A model generated the notes under the pieces. The model saw nothing but the letters and a program-made list of their open reading frames with translations. It was not told the DNA's origin and did no database searches. Both the position numbers and the translations under genes were made by a program. From contig DATEMU010000003.1 in the NCBI GenBank assembly GCA_035275405.1, positions 868,001 to 932,000 on the forward strand: 64,000 nucleotides of DNA. The letters run 5' to 3'. Position 1 is the first letter of the stretch. The number at the start of each line of letters is the position of its first letter. Positions 20,391 through 28,376 of the stretch are shown piece after piece. This DNA comes from Phycisphaerae bacterium (GTDB lineage Bacteria > Planctomycetota > Phycisphaerae > UBA1845 > UTPLA1).

Positions 20391-21665
20391 GTGGTTCGTG
20401 GTACTGTACAAATCTTGATCCAGCGTTGGCGTGACGACGCCAACGCCACCTACCGAACGTGGTTCCTCTGGGAAGAGCGGCTCAAAAACTTCCGCTCCAT
20501 CCGCACCGGTATCGCCGAGGTGGTCCGCGAGATCGAAGCGGGCACCTTCGGCAACGTGTACAAAGGCTCCTCGCTCGAAACTGTCGTCGGCTCCATTGCC
20601 GAGCAGCGGCAGATCTTCAAGGGCGCCGACCACGCCTTTCTGTGGAAGCCGAAGCTCCGCATCCCCGACATCTACGAAAACCCCGACCACCAACGCGCCT
20701 TCGGCCGCTTCCTCCACACCTGCGCCTGCTGCAACGCCGAGCCGGCCGTGGTCGACGCCATCCGCAATCTCGCCGAGCACCGCATCAAGGGCCTCGGCCC
20801 CGCGGCGGCGAATCTGCTCTACTTCCTGCACCCCACGCTCATCCCGCCGTTCAACACCGCCATCGTCAAGGGCTACAACGCCCTGACCGGCTCAAAAGTC
20901 AAGCTCGGCTCGTGGGAAGAATACCTCGCCATGCGGGCGGGCATACTACGGATCAACGCCGAACACCGCGCCCTGCTCTCCAACGACCTCGGCGCGATCG
21001 CCGGGCTGTTGTTCGACGTGGGCACAGGCCGCTACGTTGCGCCGCCGCGGGAGGATGATGCCGGAGCGCTCGCTGCCTGGCAGGCCGATCTCGCCACGGT
21101 CCGCGAGGAATCGGCGGCGTCGCGCAAGGCGATGCAAAAGGCCGAGGAGCAGGACCGCACGCACACGGAGGTGCAGGGCTGGCTCCGCGACCTGGGGCTG
21201 GCACTGGGTTTTGGCGTGTGGGTCGCGTCTAATGACCGCGGCCGTCTCTGCGCGCAGGGCCGCCTGGGCGATGGCTGCCTCGACGCGCTGCCCGCCGGCC
21301 TGGCAGACAACACCGACCTCGACGCGGTCCGGCTGATCGACATCCTCTGGACCGACTGCGGCGACGGCGGCATCGTCGCGGCCTTCGAGGTCGAGCACAC
21401 CACGAGCATCTATTCCGGCATCGTCCGCCTGCTGGACCTAGCCCTGGGCATCCCGGCCCGGACGGTGCGCGGCCTGTTCCTGGTCGCCCCGGATGACCGC
21501 GAGGAGGACGTGCGCTCGCAGATCCGCCGCCCGGCCTTCCGGCATGTCGCCGACCTGGATGTCCGCTTCCTGCCCTACAGCGAGCTGGAGCAGAACCGCG
21601 CGGCAATGGCCCGCTTCGGCGAGGGGCTGAAGGCGATCCAGGCGGTCGCAAGGCCTATTCGCTAA
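20391..21665 (+). CDS. restriction-endonuclease-like protein
   Basis: 424 aa starting at GTG. The N-terminal part (about 1-215) is helical and includes a helix-hairpin-like IKGLGPAAANLLYFL. A coiled segment (about 225-265) leads to a C-terminal domain with LIDILWTD...GGIVAAFEVEHTTSIYSGIVRLLDL, a PD-(D/E)xK-like arrangement in which the last Lys is replaced (E-V-E). Such proteins are often called type II restriction endonucleases, but no methyltransferase is adjacent, so activity on host DNA is doubtful. A decayed second copy of its C-terminus is at about 23260-23451. Confidence 0.7.
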   Translation: MVRGTVQILIQRWRDDANATYRTWFLWEERLKNFRSIRTGIAEVVREIEAGTFGNVYKGSSLETVVGSIAEQRQIFKGADHAFLWKPKLRIPDIYENPDHQRAFGRFLHTCACCNAEPAVVDAIRNLAEHRIKGLGPAAANLLYFLHPTLIPPFNTAIVKGYNALTGSKVKLGSWEEYLAMRAGILRINAEHRALLSNDLGAIAGLLFDVGTGRYVAPPREDDAGALAAWQADLATVREESAASRKAMQKAEEQDRTHTEVQGWLRDLGLALGFGVWVASNDRGRLCAQGRLGDGCLDALPAGLADNTDLDAVRLIDILWTDCGDGGIVAAFEVEHTTSIYSGIVRLLDLALGIPARTVRGLFLVAPDDREEDVRSQIRRPAFRHVADLDVRFLPYSELEQNRAAMARFGEGLKAIQAVARPIR

Positions 21666-21810
21666 TCCGTCTTGAACCCGACGTGATCCGGAAGGGTACC
21701 TCATCTGTGGGCGATGGTGGACAGCGGATCGCAGCACACTTGAAATTCTGGGCGCGGCTGACAGGCAAGAGCTTCACGCTCAGTCTTCGGCGGCGCGTGC
21801 GAGGATTGGC

Positions 21811-22275
21811 TTATTGGGTTGAATCGACTTGGTCGGCGACGATCGTCGGCGGACGGCTTTCTGCAATAGCCCGGTGACAAGAGTTGCACGCCTCCGCCAT
21901 GGCTACGAACGCCGCGCGCGCGTCCTCCGGGCGACCATCGTCCCACGACTGTTCGAGCAAGGTCGCCTGACGGATCAGTTCGCGGGCCGACGGCGTAAAC
22001 TTGGCATCACGACTTCGGGGGTCCGGCGCAAAGACCGCATAGATGTCCTGGGCGGTCTGGGCCAGCCGCTCCATCTCCGTGAAATCGGCCGGTAGATTGT
22101 CTCCCGACCGTTTCATCTCCACGGCGGTGGCCATGTAATGTTTGTGCATGCCTTCCATGTACGGTTTCACGCCACCGTATCGACTCACGTCGTGCGACCG
22201 CCACCAATACACGCCGATCAGGACTAACAGGAAGGCAAAAACGACGGCGATGACGACCTTGGGGCGGAAGTTCAT
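21811..22275 (-). CDS. membrane-anchored c-type cytochrome-like protein
   Basis: 154 aa from ATG 22275, which overlaps the stop of the upstream gene (TGATG). An N-terminal membrane anchor (about 6-25) precedes a helical domain and one CNSCH haem-binding motif (CxxCH) near the C-terminus (about residue 133). The layout, with haem near the end of a four-helix bundle, fits cytochrome c' or related monohaem families. A Trp-Trp and a His/Met-bearing helix (YMEGMHKHYMATAVEMKRS) could offer an axial ligand. Confidence 0.75.
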   Translation of the reverse strand: MNFRPKVVIAVVFAFLLVLIGVYWWRSHDVSRYGGVKPYMEGMHKHYMATAVEMKRSGDNLPADFTEMERLAQTAQDIYAVFAPDPRSRDAKFTPSARELIRQATLLEQSWDDGRPEDARAAFVAMAEACNSCHRAIAESRPPTIVADQVDSTQ

Positions 22276-23030
22276 CAGGGCAATTCCCAGGGCAAGCCGA
22301 GCTGGTCGTAATTGACCAGATGGTGATTTCGACTCCACTCGGCGTGGCCATCGCCAAAAAGGTAATTGCTTCCCTTGCGGTGCCGCAGGGGATTCGTCTC
22401 GTTGGCGTCAATCTGCAACTGCGTCTCGCGAACGTACTCCCGCGAACGGATGCCGCCCAGCGTGGTGAAGGCCTCGCCCAGCCAAATCAAATCGGCGCTA
22501 CGATAGGTCGCCTTGTTCTTGTAGATACCGCCTGTCGGGAGCGACTGATTGTGTCCGGTAGCCACGTAGTCCGCCCGATATGAAACGGGCACCTCCGCCA
22601 TGTTGCCCCACACTCGCTCGATTTGGGCCGGACACTGAAAAACCTTCGCCCGCTGGCTGGCCATCCCGGCCAAGTAGACGCCCGGCCAGTCTTCCGCGTG
22701 GTCCGGGTGCGGTATCCGATCGACATCGATTTCCGTCTCCAAATGGCGGCCCTTCAGGAGAAAATCGCTCCACGAGTAGGCGAAGTTCCGGTTCTCAAGG
22801 GTGATCGCGTCCCAGAGATAGGGGGGAAAGTCGTTCGCATTAAAGTAGTTCGAGGAGGCCACGCCAATCGAATGCAGGTTGGCCAGGCAAGCGGTCTGCA
22901 ACCCCGTGGCCCGCGCGGAGGACAGGGCGGGGAGCAGCACTCCAATCAACAATGCAATGATCCCGATGGACACCAGAAGCTCGACGAGCGTGAACGCCCG
23001 AAATGGACACCCGGTTAAACGCTGCTGCAT
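22275..23030 (-). CDS. prepilin-like protein with H-x9-DG C-terminus
   Basis: 251 aa with a type IV prepilin N-terminus: [20 protein letters not shown], in which cleavage would precede F-T-L-V-E. The globular part ends in the [13 protein letters not shown] signature typical of the many planctomycete DUF1559-like pseudopilins. Likely a secretion or pilus-like pseudopilin subunit. It is translationally linked to the cytochrome-like gene. Confidence 0.85.
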   Translation of the reverse strand: MQQRLTGCPFRAFTLVELLVSIGIIALLIGVLLPALSSARATGLQTACLANLHSIGVASSNYFNANDFPPYLWDAITLENRNFAYSWSDFLLKGRHLETEIDVDRIPHPDHAEDWPGVYLAGMASQRAKVFQCPAQIERVWGNMAEVPVSYRADYVATGHNQSLPTGGIYKNKATYRSADLIWLGEAFTTLGGIRSREYVRETQLQIDANETNPLRHRKGSNYLFGDGHAEWSRNHHLVNYDQLGLPWELP

Positions 23031-23259
23031 GATGGGCCGCCGTTGATTCTTGTTACTCGTTGCAGGACGGTACCCACAAGGGTTGTGACCATTCTAACAG
23101 CAAGGGATTTTTTAGGTGACATTTCCCCTCTGACTATTTTTGGAAGCGGACTTGCGGACCAAGTGGACATGATGCCGTGATCGAACGTCGCGACGCGATG
23201 ATTTCTTCGTGCCGCCAGGCGCTTGGTGCGGTCGCGTACACGTTTCGAGACGGCGGAAC

Positions 23260-23451
23260 GGCCCATCGGCCCTCTATCTCTTTACCCGTACCGGCACCGG
23301 CGGGACTCAATGCCACCTCTCCGGCATTTTGGCGCGTCGCCGACCTCATGGTCGGTTCCTGGCCCAACCGCAAATTAATCAAGTAGCGACGCGACGCTCA
23401 CCTCGGTGAGGGTCTGAAGGCGATTCAGACAGTGGCCCGACCAGTGGTTTG
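23260..23451 (+). pseudogene. decayed second copy of the endonuclease-like C-terminus
   Basis: The reading frame ending TGA at 23449-23451 gives GEGLKAIQTVARPVV, nearly identical to the last residues of the gene at 20391-21665 (GEGLKAIQAVARPIR). Upstream FWRVADLMV matches FRHVADLDV at almost the same distance (one codon shorter), with a TAG between, and further upstream similarity fades. Both copies flank the cytochrome/prepilin pair. Confidence 0.6.
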
Positions 23452-23510
23452 ATCAATCCCAAGTCCCAGCAGTAAGCATGTTTCTGATATTGATTCACGG
23501 CGAGCTGCTC

Positions 23511-23538
23511 TTGACGCAGGCGATGGGGCCGTTACGCT
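23511..23538 (+). promoter_or_regulatory. predicted sigma70-type promoter of CbiX-like gene
   Basis: TTGACG (23511-23516), a 16-nt spacer, then TACGCT (23533-23538). The transcript start would fall within the palindrome at 23547-23561. The -10 is weak. Confidence 0.4.
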
Positions 23539-23546
23539 GCTCTAAC

Positions 23547-23561
23547 TGAGACTCAGTCTCA
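23547..23561. promoter_or_regulatory. Fur-type 7-1-7 palindrome
   Basis: TGAGACT-C-AGTCTCA is a perfect 15-bp palindrome in the 7-1-7 layout of Fur-family boxes (consensus TGATAATNATTATCA and TGAGA-type variants). It sits 20 bp before the ATG of the CbiX-like gene and just after the predicted -10, a repressing position. Confidence 0.65.
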
Positions 23562-23581
23562 ATTAGTCAGGAGGGACCCAG

Positions 23582-24541
23582 ATGGCCCGTAGTTCGATCC
23601 TCGTTGTGCTGTTGTGTGCCGGAGGATGTTCCCAGAACCGCACCGGCGTGCTGGTCATGGCCCACGGAGGCAGTCCGGAGTGGAATCGGGAGGTCGAGGC
23701 GACCGTCATCCCGCTTCAGCACCAGTACCCAACCGAAATCGCCTTCGGCATGGCCGCGCCTTCAACCATCGAGGCTGCAGTGGAGAGGCTTGAGGCTCGC
23801 GGCGTGCAAAGGATCGCCGTGGTGCGGATGTTCATCTCCGGTGAGAGCTTCGTCGAGCCGACCGAGTACATCCTGGGACTGCGCTCCGACCTGCCCGAGG
23901 ATCCGCACGCGGGCCACGCGATGGCCGCCAAAGCACATGGCTCGCATGAGACGGCGTCACACCACCCTGTCGAAACGGTGTCCTCATTGGAAACGGGTCA
24001 CGGACACGCTGCGCACTCCGGCGATTCACCAGACCATCACATGGAGCCGCCGAGGAGAATCACGGTCCATGCGCAGATCGTCATCAGTCGCGATGGCGTC
24101 GTCGACTCCCCGCTCATCGATCAAATCCTCGTAGATCGCGTCCGCGCTCTGAGTCGCGACGCATCGAGGGAGTCGGTGCTGATCCTCGGACATGGCCCTG
24201 GCGACGATAGCGAAAATCAGCGCTGGCTCGCGAAAATGGCGCAGCGGGCACAGGGCATCCATCAACTCGGGGCGTTCCGACATGTCCAATGCGAGACGCT
24301 TCGCGAAGACTGGCCGGAGAAGCGTGTCGAGGCGGAGAAACGCATCCGGCGATTCGTGCAAGAAGGGAATCGCGACGGTGGCCGCGTCATCGTCATTCCG
24401 TTCCGTGTCGCAGGCTTCGGGCCGTACAAAGAAGTGCTCGACGGCTTGACCTACGTCGCCGACGGACGCGGCTTCTGCCCCCATCCCAATATGACTCGAT
24501 GGCTGGAAGAAACCGTTGATCAGACGGACGCCGCGCAATAG
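23582..24541 (+). CDS. CbiX/SirB-like chelatase-family lipoprotein
   Basis: 319 aa. The N-terminus has a signal peptide and lipobox (CAGGC), so the protein is exported and lipidated, unusual for a chelatase. Two chelatase-like halves are visible: GVLVMAHGGSPEWNREVE (metal-site His in AHGG) to about residue 110, and ESVLILGHGPGDDSENQRW (His in GHGP) onward. A His-rich linker (about 115-155) separates them. The family inserts Co or Fe into sirohydrochlorin or related tetrapyrroles; the secreted location and His linker suggest metal sensing or scavenging instead (inference). A Fur-type box suggests iron control. RBS CAGGAGG. Confidence 0.8.
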   Translation: MARSSILVVLLCAGGCSQNRTGVLVMAHGGSPEWNREVEATVIPLQHQYPTEIAFGMAAPSTIEAAVERLEARGVQRIAVVRMFISGESFVEPTEYILGLRSDLPEDPHAGHAMAAKAHGSHETASHHPVETVSSLETGHGHAAHSGDSPDHHMEPPRRITVHAQIVISRDGVVDSPLIDQILVDRVRALSRDASRESVLILGHGPGDDSENQRWLAKMAQRAQGIHQLGAFRHVQCETLREDWPEKRVEAEKRIRRFVQEGNRDGGRVIVIPFRVAGFGPYKEVLDGLTYVADGRGFCPHPNMTRWLEETVDQTDAAQ

Positions 24542-24706
24542 CTGTCTTCTATGTCTCCCGGTTCAGAGGCCGCACGCGGTTGCGTCCTCTATGCCTCGGG
24601 GCGCCAGGCACCGGTCACATGCAACGCCTTTCGGCGCGCAACAGGCATGTGGGCACGCCGGCGGCGTCTGCCTACCATCGCTTCCGACAGGTTGACCAGA
24701 GATGGG

Positions 24707-24841
24707 CTACGCCATCATCTGATTGAAAATCTGCTGCATCGATTCGAACATCGGACCGAAGAGCATCGTCATCATCTCGCCAAAAAACGACATCATACCC
24801 ATGAATCCCATGAAGGCGCCGTCAAACATGCCACCCATCAT
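24707..24841 (-). CDS. 44-aa Met-rich micropeptide
   Basis: ATG at 24841 preceded by AGGAG with a 6-nt gap. The 44-residue product contains 14 Met and 6 Phe, with repeated M-G-x-M / MM pairs (MMGGMFDGAFMGFMGMMSFF, then EMMTMLFGPMF) and very few charges. Methionine clusters are the classic soft ligand for Cu(I)/Ag(I), and the peptide is hydrophobic enough to sit in or on the membrane. It is the last gene of the minus-strand copper island, downstream of the copper-radical oxidase. No family recognised. Confidence 0.7.
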   Translation of the reverse strand: MMGGMFDGAFMGFMGMMSFFGEMMTMLFGPMFESMQQIFNQMMA

Positions 24842-25256
24842 ATAGTTCTCCTATGGCTGCACCGGAAGGCGACGAACGGTCAATCGCCGGTCCGAAAGGA
24901 TGCCAATTCCGGCCCGACTTCCGTCATCGGGCAACCGGAATGGGCTCATTATTCCACTGGCAATTTCCGTGCCACACTATCCTTCCATTACTGCAATCCC
25001 CTTCAAGGTCCGCCGTTTCTCTGTTGCCGATCTTTCGGGTTTATCGTGGATAGATTCGAATTTCCGAAGGCATCCCGACGGCGGTGTGGGTCTGCTTCCG
25101 AAGGCCCAGCGGAGAAGAAAAAGAGGCCATGAGGAAGGAGGCCTGAATGTAACTTATTGCCCCAGCATGGCTTGCATTCTTCATGGCTGTCTTTTCTCCT
25201 CGTTCGACATGGCCACGCATGACCAACTTCCTTCCAACCGCATTCAGAAAATCGAG
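24842..25256. other. intergenic region, one doubtful small ORF
   Basis: Between the Met-rich peptide and the oxidase. A minus-strand frame 25041-25184 (47 aa, ATG preceded at a distance by GAGGAG) could be translated, but its composition is unremarkable and I see no domain. Nothing else supported. Confidence 0.35.
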
Positions 25257-27173
25257 CTACAGCGCGAGAAGCCGGGTAACAAAAGGTTGCAAGTCCGCAC
25301 CATCGGCGACGCCGTTCATGCTTAGATCGGCCATGCTGATTTCAGCACATCCAGCGTCCGGGTCGAGCAGCACCGCAACAAATGGGGCGATGTCGGCTGT
25401 ATCGACACGGCCGCTGCCATCAAAATCACCGGGGATCACTGTCTGAGAATCCACACGAATAATCTTCGCGACCGAGGGGATGTCATCAACCATCGCGAAC
25501 AGCATGTAATGGCCCGCTGGAAGGGCATTGGCGTTCATAGGCAGAGTGACGCAAGCCTCTAAACTCGATTGCTGTACAGGCAGTTCCAGGCGGCGGGGGA
25601 CGCCGCCATCGACCCAGTGCGTATGCGCCCCGCAGCCCATGAGCACAACGCCCGTCAAGCTCATGGTTGGGAAAATGTCGAGAGCAATAGTTTGCCCAAG
25701 GCGCGGCTGAGTCGTTGAAATCTGCGTGATCTGCGGACGCACACCCCGGAAAAGATATGGCGGCGAAAACGCTTCGATGTCCGCACTCGTCGGTCCAAAC
25801 TGGAATTTAATGTGAGTTCCCCCGGTCATGACCACGCGGCCATCCGGCACTAGCAAGGTCACGGCGTGATACTCGCGGAACCAGTTCATATCCGCGACGC
25901 GCCGCCAGGTATTGCTTGGCGGGTCGTACAAGTCTGACCACTTGACAATGCCGAGGACACTGGGATCCGGCGGAGGATTAGCCTGGGTTTCGCCGCCCGC
26001 CGCGAGGACCCGTCCGTCGGGCAATTGAACGACCTCGGTCTGGAAGCGGACTAGCCCAGAATTCGATGTGAGGCTCCAGGTCTCGGTTGACGGGTTGTAG
26101 ATCTCGCCCATGGTGGAGTTGGTTGTTCCATTTGGGCGAAGAATGCCGATTACGAGTGCCCGACCATCGGCCATCATGACCAGCGAATGATCCGAGTGCC
26201 CGGGCCAGCCGCGCGTCGGTTGATTGAAATTACCGGTAGCACGCCATTGACCGCTCACGGGGTTGTAGAGTTGCGGCGGCGACCAGGTGGCCAGCACTTC
26301 GCCGGTGTGCAGCAGTGCAGACGGCGGAAACTCGCAGGGATTGAGCATCGATCCCGTGTAACTCCAGGTCAGGGTAGACAAGTCCATTCTTTCGCAAGTC
26401 TCGGTGCGTACCGCCGAACAGCAGGTGCCGCCGCCCATCACCAGAAAGGAACCGTCGGCCAGGCGCGCGAGCCCAGGATACCAACGGCCGGTCGGGTGCT
26501 GGAGGTCCGGCGGATCGTCCCATGAATCCGTTAGTGAGTTGTAAGCTTTCACCCAACGCACGGCATTGGTGAATGAGCCGGGGTCGTCCCCGTCCTGTCC
26601 GCCGATCATCATGATCCGTCCATCCGCCAGCAGACTTGAACTCATGCAACCCTGCGAGGACCAGGAGCCGACCGGGAACGTTTTCACTCCGCTAACCGGG
26701 TCAAAGAGGACGGGGTCCACGGTGTCGTGACAGTAAAAGATCTTACCGTCGGGGCGAAGGATCGCGATGTCCGTAGCATCGAAGAACTCGGGCAGCGTGT
26801 TACCGATGACTGTCCACTGGCCTGGGTGCGACTCTGGACCGAGCAGGAACGTGTGTGCAAAAGTCCCACCCTTGACCACGGCTTCGATTTCGATGTACTC
26901 CCGACTCAGACTGCACGCGCCCAGCCGCCAGATATCGACAACGGGAAGATTTGCAAACGTGAACTGACCCAGGGCATCGCTGCGCGTTTCCTTGAAGAAC
27001 GTCAGAGTTGGTTCGAAGAGGATGACGCGGGCATTGGGAATGGGCGCCTGAGTCGCACTATTGCGTACCTCGCCGGTCACTTCGTTGCCTCGCACCGGTG
27101 CGGTCACGGCAACCAGGCCGGTAAGAACATATATGCTCATCGAAGGCGAGAACTGCGCGCCAGGCCGAATCAT
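25257..27173 (-). CDS. galactose-oxidase-like copper-radical oxidase with dockerin-like tail
   Basis: 638 aa, secreted (signal peptide ending near APVRG). Order: a CarboxypepD_reg-like beta domain (about 30-100); a seven-bladed kelch propeller (about 120-480); a C-terminal early-set (DUF1929-type) domain (about 480-575); and a dockerin-like pair of calcium-loop segments (GDFDGSGRVDTADIAPFV, then DLSMNGVADGADLQPFV). The galactose-oxidase active site appears conserved: the cross-link Cys in SQGCMSS (about 175), Tyr in GRWYPGL (about 228), Tyr-His in REYHAV (about 434) and His in AHTHWV (about 518). Expected to oxidise alcohols or aldehydes to make H2O2 extracellularly. Its place at the end of a copper island is notable. 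Confidence 0.83.
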   Translation of the reverse strand: MIRPGAQFSPSMSIYVLTGLVAVTAPVRGNEVTGEVRNSATQAPIPNARVILFEPTLTFFKETRSDALGQFTFANLPVVDIWRLGACSLSREYIEIEAVVKGGTFAHTFLLGPESHPGQWTVIGNTLPEFFDATDIAILRPDGKIFYCHDTVDPVLFDPVSGVKTFPVGSWSSQGCMSSSLLADGRIMMIGGQDGDDPGSFTNAVRWVKAYNSLTDSWDDPPDLQHPTGRWYPGLARLADGSFLVMGGGTCCSAVRTETCERMDLSTLTWSYTGSMLNPCEFPPSALLHTGEVLATWSPPQLYNPVSGQWRATGNFNQPTRGWPGHSDHSLVMMADGRALVIGILRPNGTTNSTMGEIYNPSTETWSLTSNSGLVRFQTEVVQLPDGRVLAAGGETQANPPPDPSVLGIVKWSDLYDPPSNTWRRVADMNWFREYHAVTLLVPDGRVVMTGGTHIKFQFGPTSADIEAFSPPYLFRGVRPQITQISTTQPRLGQTIALDIFPTMSLTGVVLMGCGAHTHWVDGGVPRRLELPVQQSSLEACVTLPMNANALPAGHYMLFAMVDDIPSVAKIIRVDSQTVIPGDFDGSGRVDTADIAPFVAVLLDPDAGCAEISMADLSMNGVADGADLQPFVTRLLAL

Positions 27174-27272
27174 GAGCTGCCCCTCCGAATAGTTGTACTC
27201 TGATTATACTCGACAGCAGGTGCCCAACGCATAAGTCAGCACCAGGGCACGCTATATGCGATCAGCCATTGT

Positions 27273-28376
27273 CTATTGGTGATGGTCGCGCGTTTCCACT
27301 TTGTCATGACCATGTCCAAAGGTCATCGTCGCCCCCAGATGGCCCTGCACGATCAGGGCCAGAAGCAGTGCCGTTGCACACATTAGATAGAGCTTCTCAG
27401 GTCTATCCCCACGTCTGTAAATGATCGCGCGCCAGAACGCAAGCCCTGGGATGAGGATCGCCAAGCAAGTGCCTAGCCATGGATGGATGGCCATTTGCCA
27501 GTGGCCCATGTCGCCGACTTCTCCAAGCCATCGCCAGCCTGCAAGCGCCGTAAATGGAGTCGTAATGGCTGCGAACAGCAATACCCACCAGCCTGCCGCG
27601 CTGAGCGACTGCCGATGAAGCAGGCGGCCCAGCCAGTCCGCCAAAACCGCGATGGGGAACAGACCGGCTGTAAAGTTCACCAAGAGCGGATGAACCGGTG
27701 GTAGCATGATGATGTGATCATGCTTATGCTCGCCCCGCCGGTCGTTGTGGCCGCTTGCGGCCTGATCATCTCGGTGCGAAGCGCTTTCGGTGTGCGCAAA
27801 CTCTTCGCGATTCTCGCGCTCGTGCGGCGTGGCGTGCTCGTGCTCGCGTCTCTCTGCATCTTGGAGATGAGGGGCTGCCGCCGATTTCTGGTGTTCGACC
27901 TGGAGCTGTATCTCTCGCCATTTGCCATTGTCCCAGACATACATCGCGCTTGGTCGGATGGACCGAAAATCATCGAGAATCCGTCCCTCGACCTTCACCG
28001 TTGCCCCGGCGTACGGAGCGAGCACCGCCGGAGAGGTAAGCAGATAAAGCAGGTCCTGCAGCTTCTCGCCACCTTTGGGCAGGACCGCAGCCAGCCCACC
28101 TTCCGCCAGTCGCTTTGCTGCCTTTGCAAGACGATCGTTCTCGGAGCCTGGGTCTGAGGCAAACCATGCTGCATCGACGAGGATACCTTCAACGATCGTT
28201 GAGGTGGTCTGATCCATAACTTTTTCGGTCGGCTTGTCGGAACCTCCGTGCTGATGCTCTTGCGCTATCGCTATGGCCCCGACGAGGCAAAAGACTAGAG
28301 CACAAGAGATCACCAGCGAATTCAGGCGCCTTGCCTGAACTCTTTCGAAGTCTCGTGCCGGAGACCGCTTGTTCAA
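27273..28376 (-). CDS. DUF2231 membrane protein with His-rich linker
   Basis: 367 aa from a TTG that overlaps the stop of the multicopper oxidase (TTGA); a longer in-frame start at 28463 would overlap that gene by 90 nt and lacks a signal. An N-terminal signal/anchor, a soluble domain (about 45-160, OB-like AGATVKVEGRI), a long His/Glu-rich linker (about 165-225), then four TM helices of the DUF2231 type beginning VHPLLVNFTAGLFPIAVLAD. The His-rich linker and C-terminal FGHGHDKVETRDHHQ suggest metal binding. Probably an accessory redox or metal protein of the oxidase operon. Confidence 0.8.
   Translation of the reverse strand: MNKRSPARDFERVQARRLNSLVISCALVFCLVGAIAIAQEHQHGGSDKPTEKVMDQTTSTIVEGILVDAAWFASDPGSENDRLAKAAKRLAEGGLAAVLPKGGEKLQDLLYLLTSPAVLAPYAGATVKVEGRILDDFRSIRPSAMYVWDNGKWREIQLQVEHQKSAAAPHLQDAERREHEHATPHERENREEFAHTESASHRDDQAASGHNDRRGEHKHDHIIMLPPVHPLLVNFTAGLFPIAVLADWLGRLLHRQSLSAAGWWVLLFAAITTPFTALAGWRWLGEVGDMGHWQMAIHPWLGTCLAILIPGLAFWRAIIYRRGDRPEKLYLMCATALLLALIVQGHLGATMTFGHGHDKVETRDHHQ

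Noticed and set aside
24551..25132. 193-aa + strand frame
   Set aside because: Starts just after the CbiX-like gene stop and runs antisense over the Met-rich peptide; unnatural composition and no domain.
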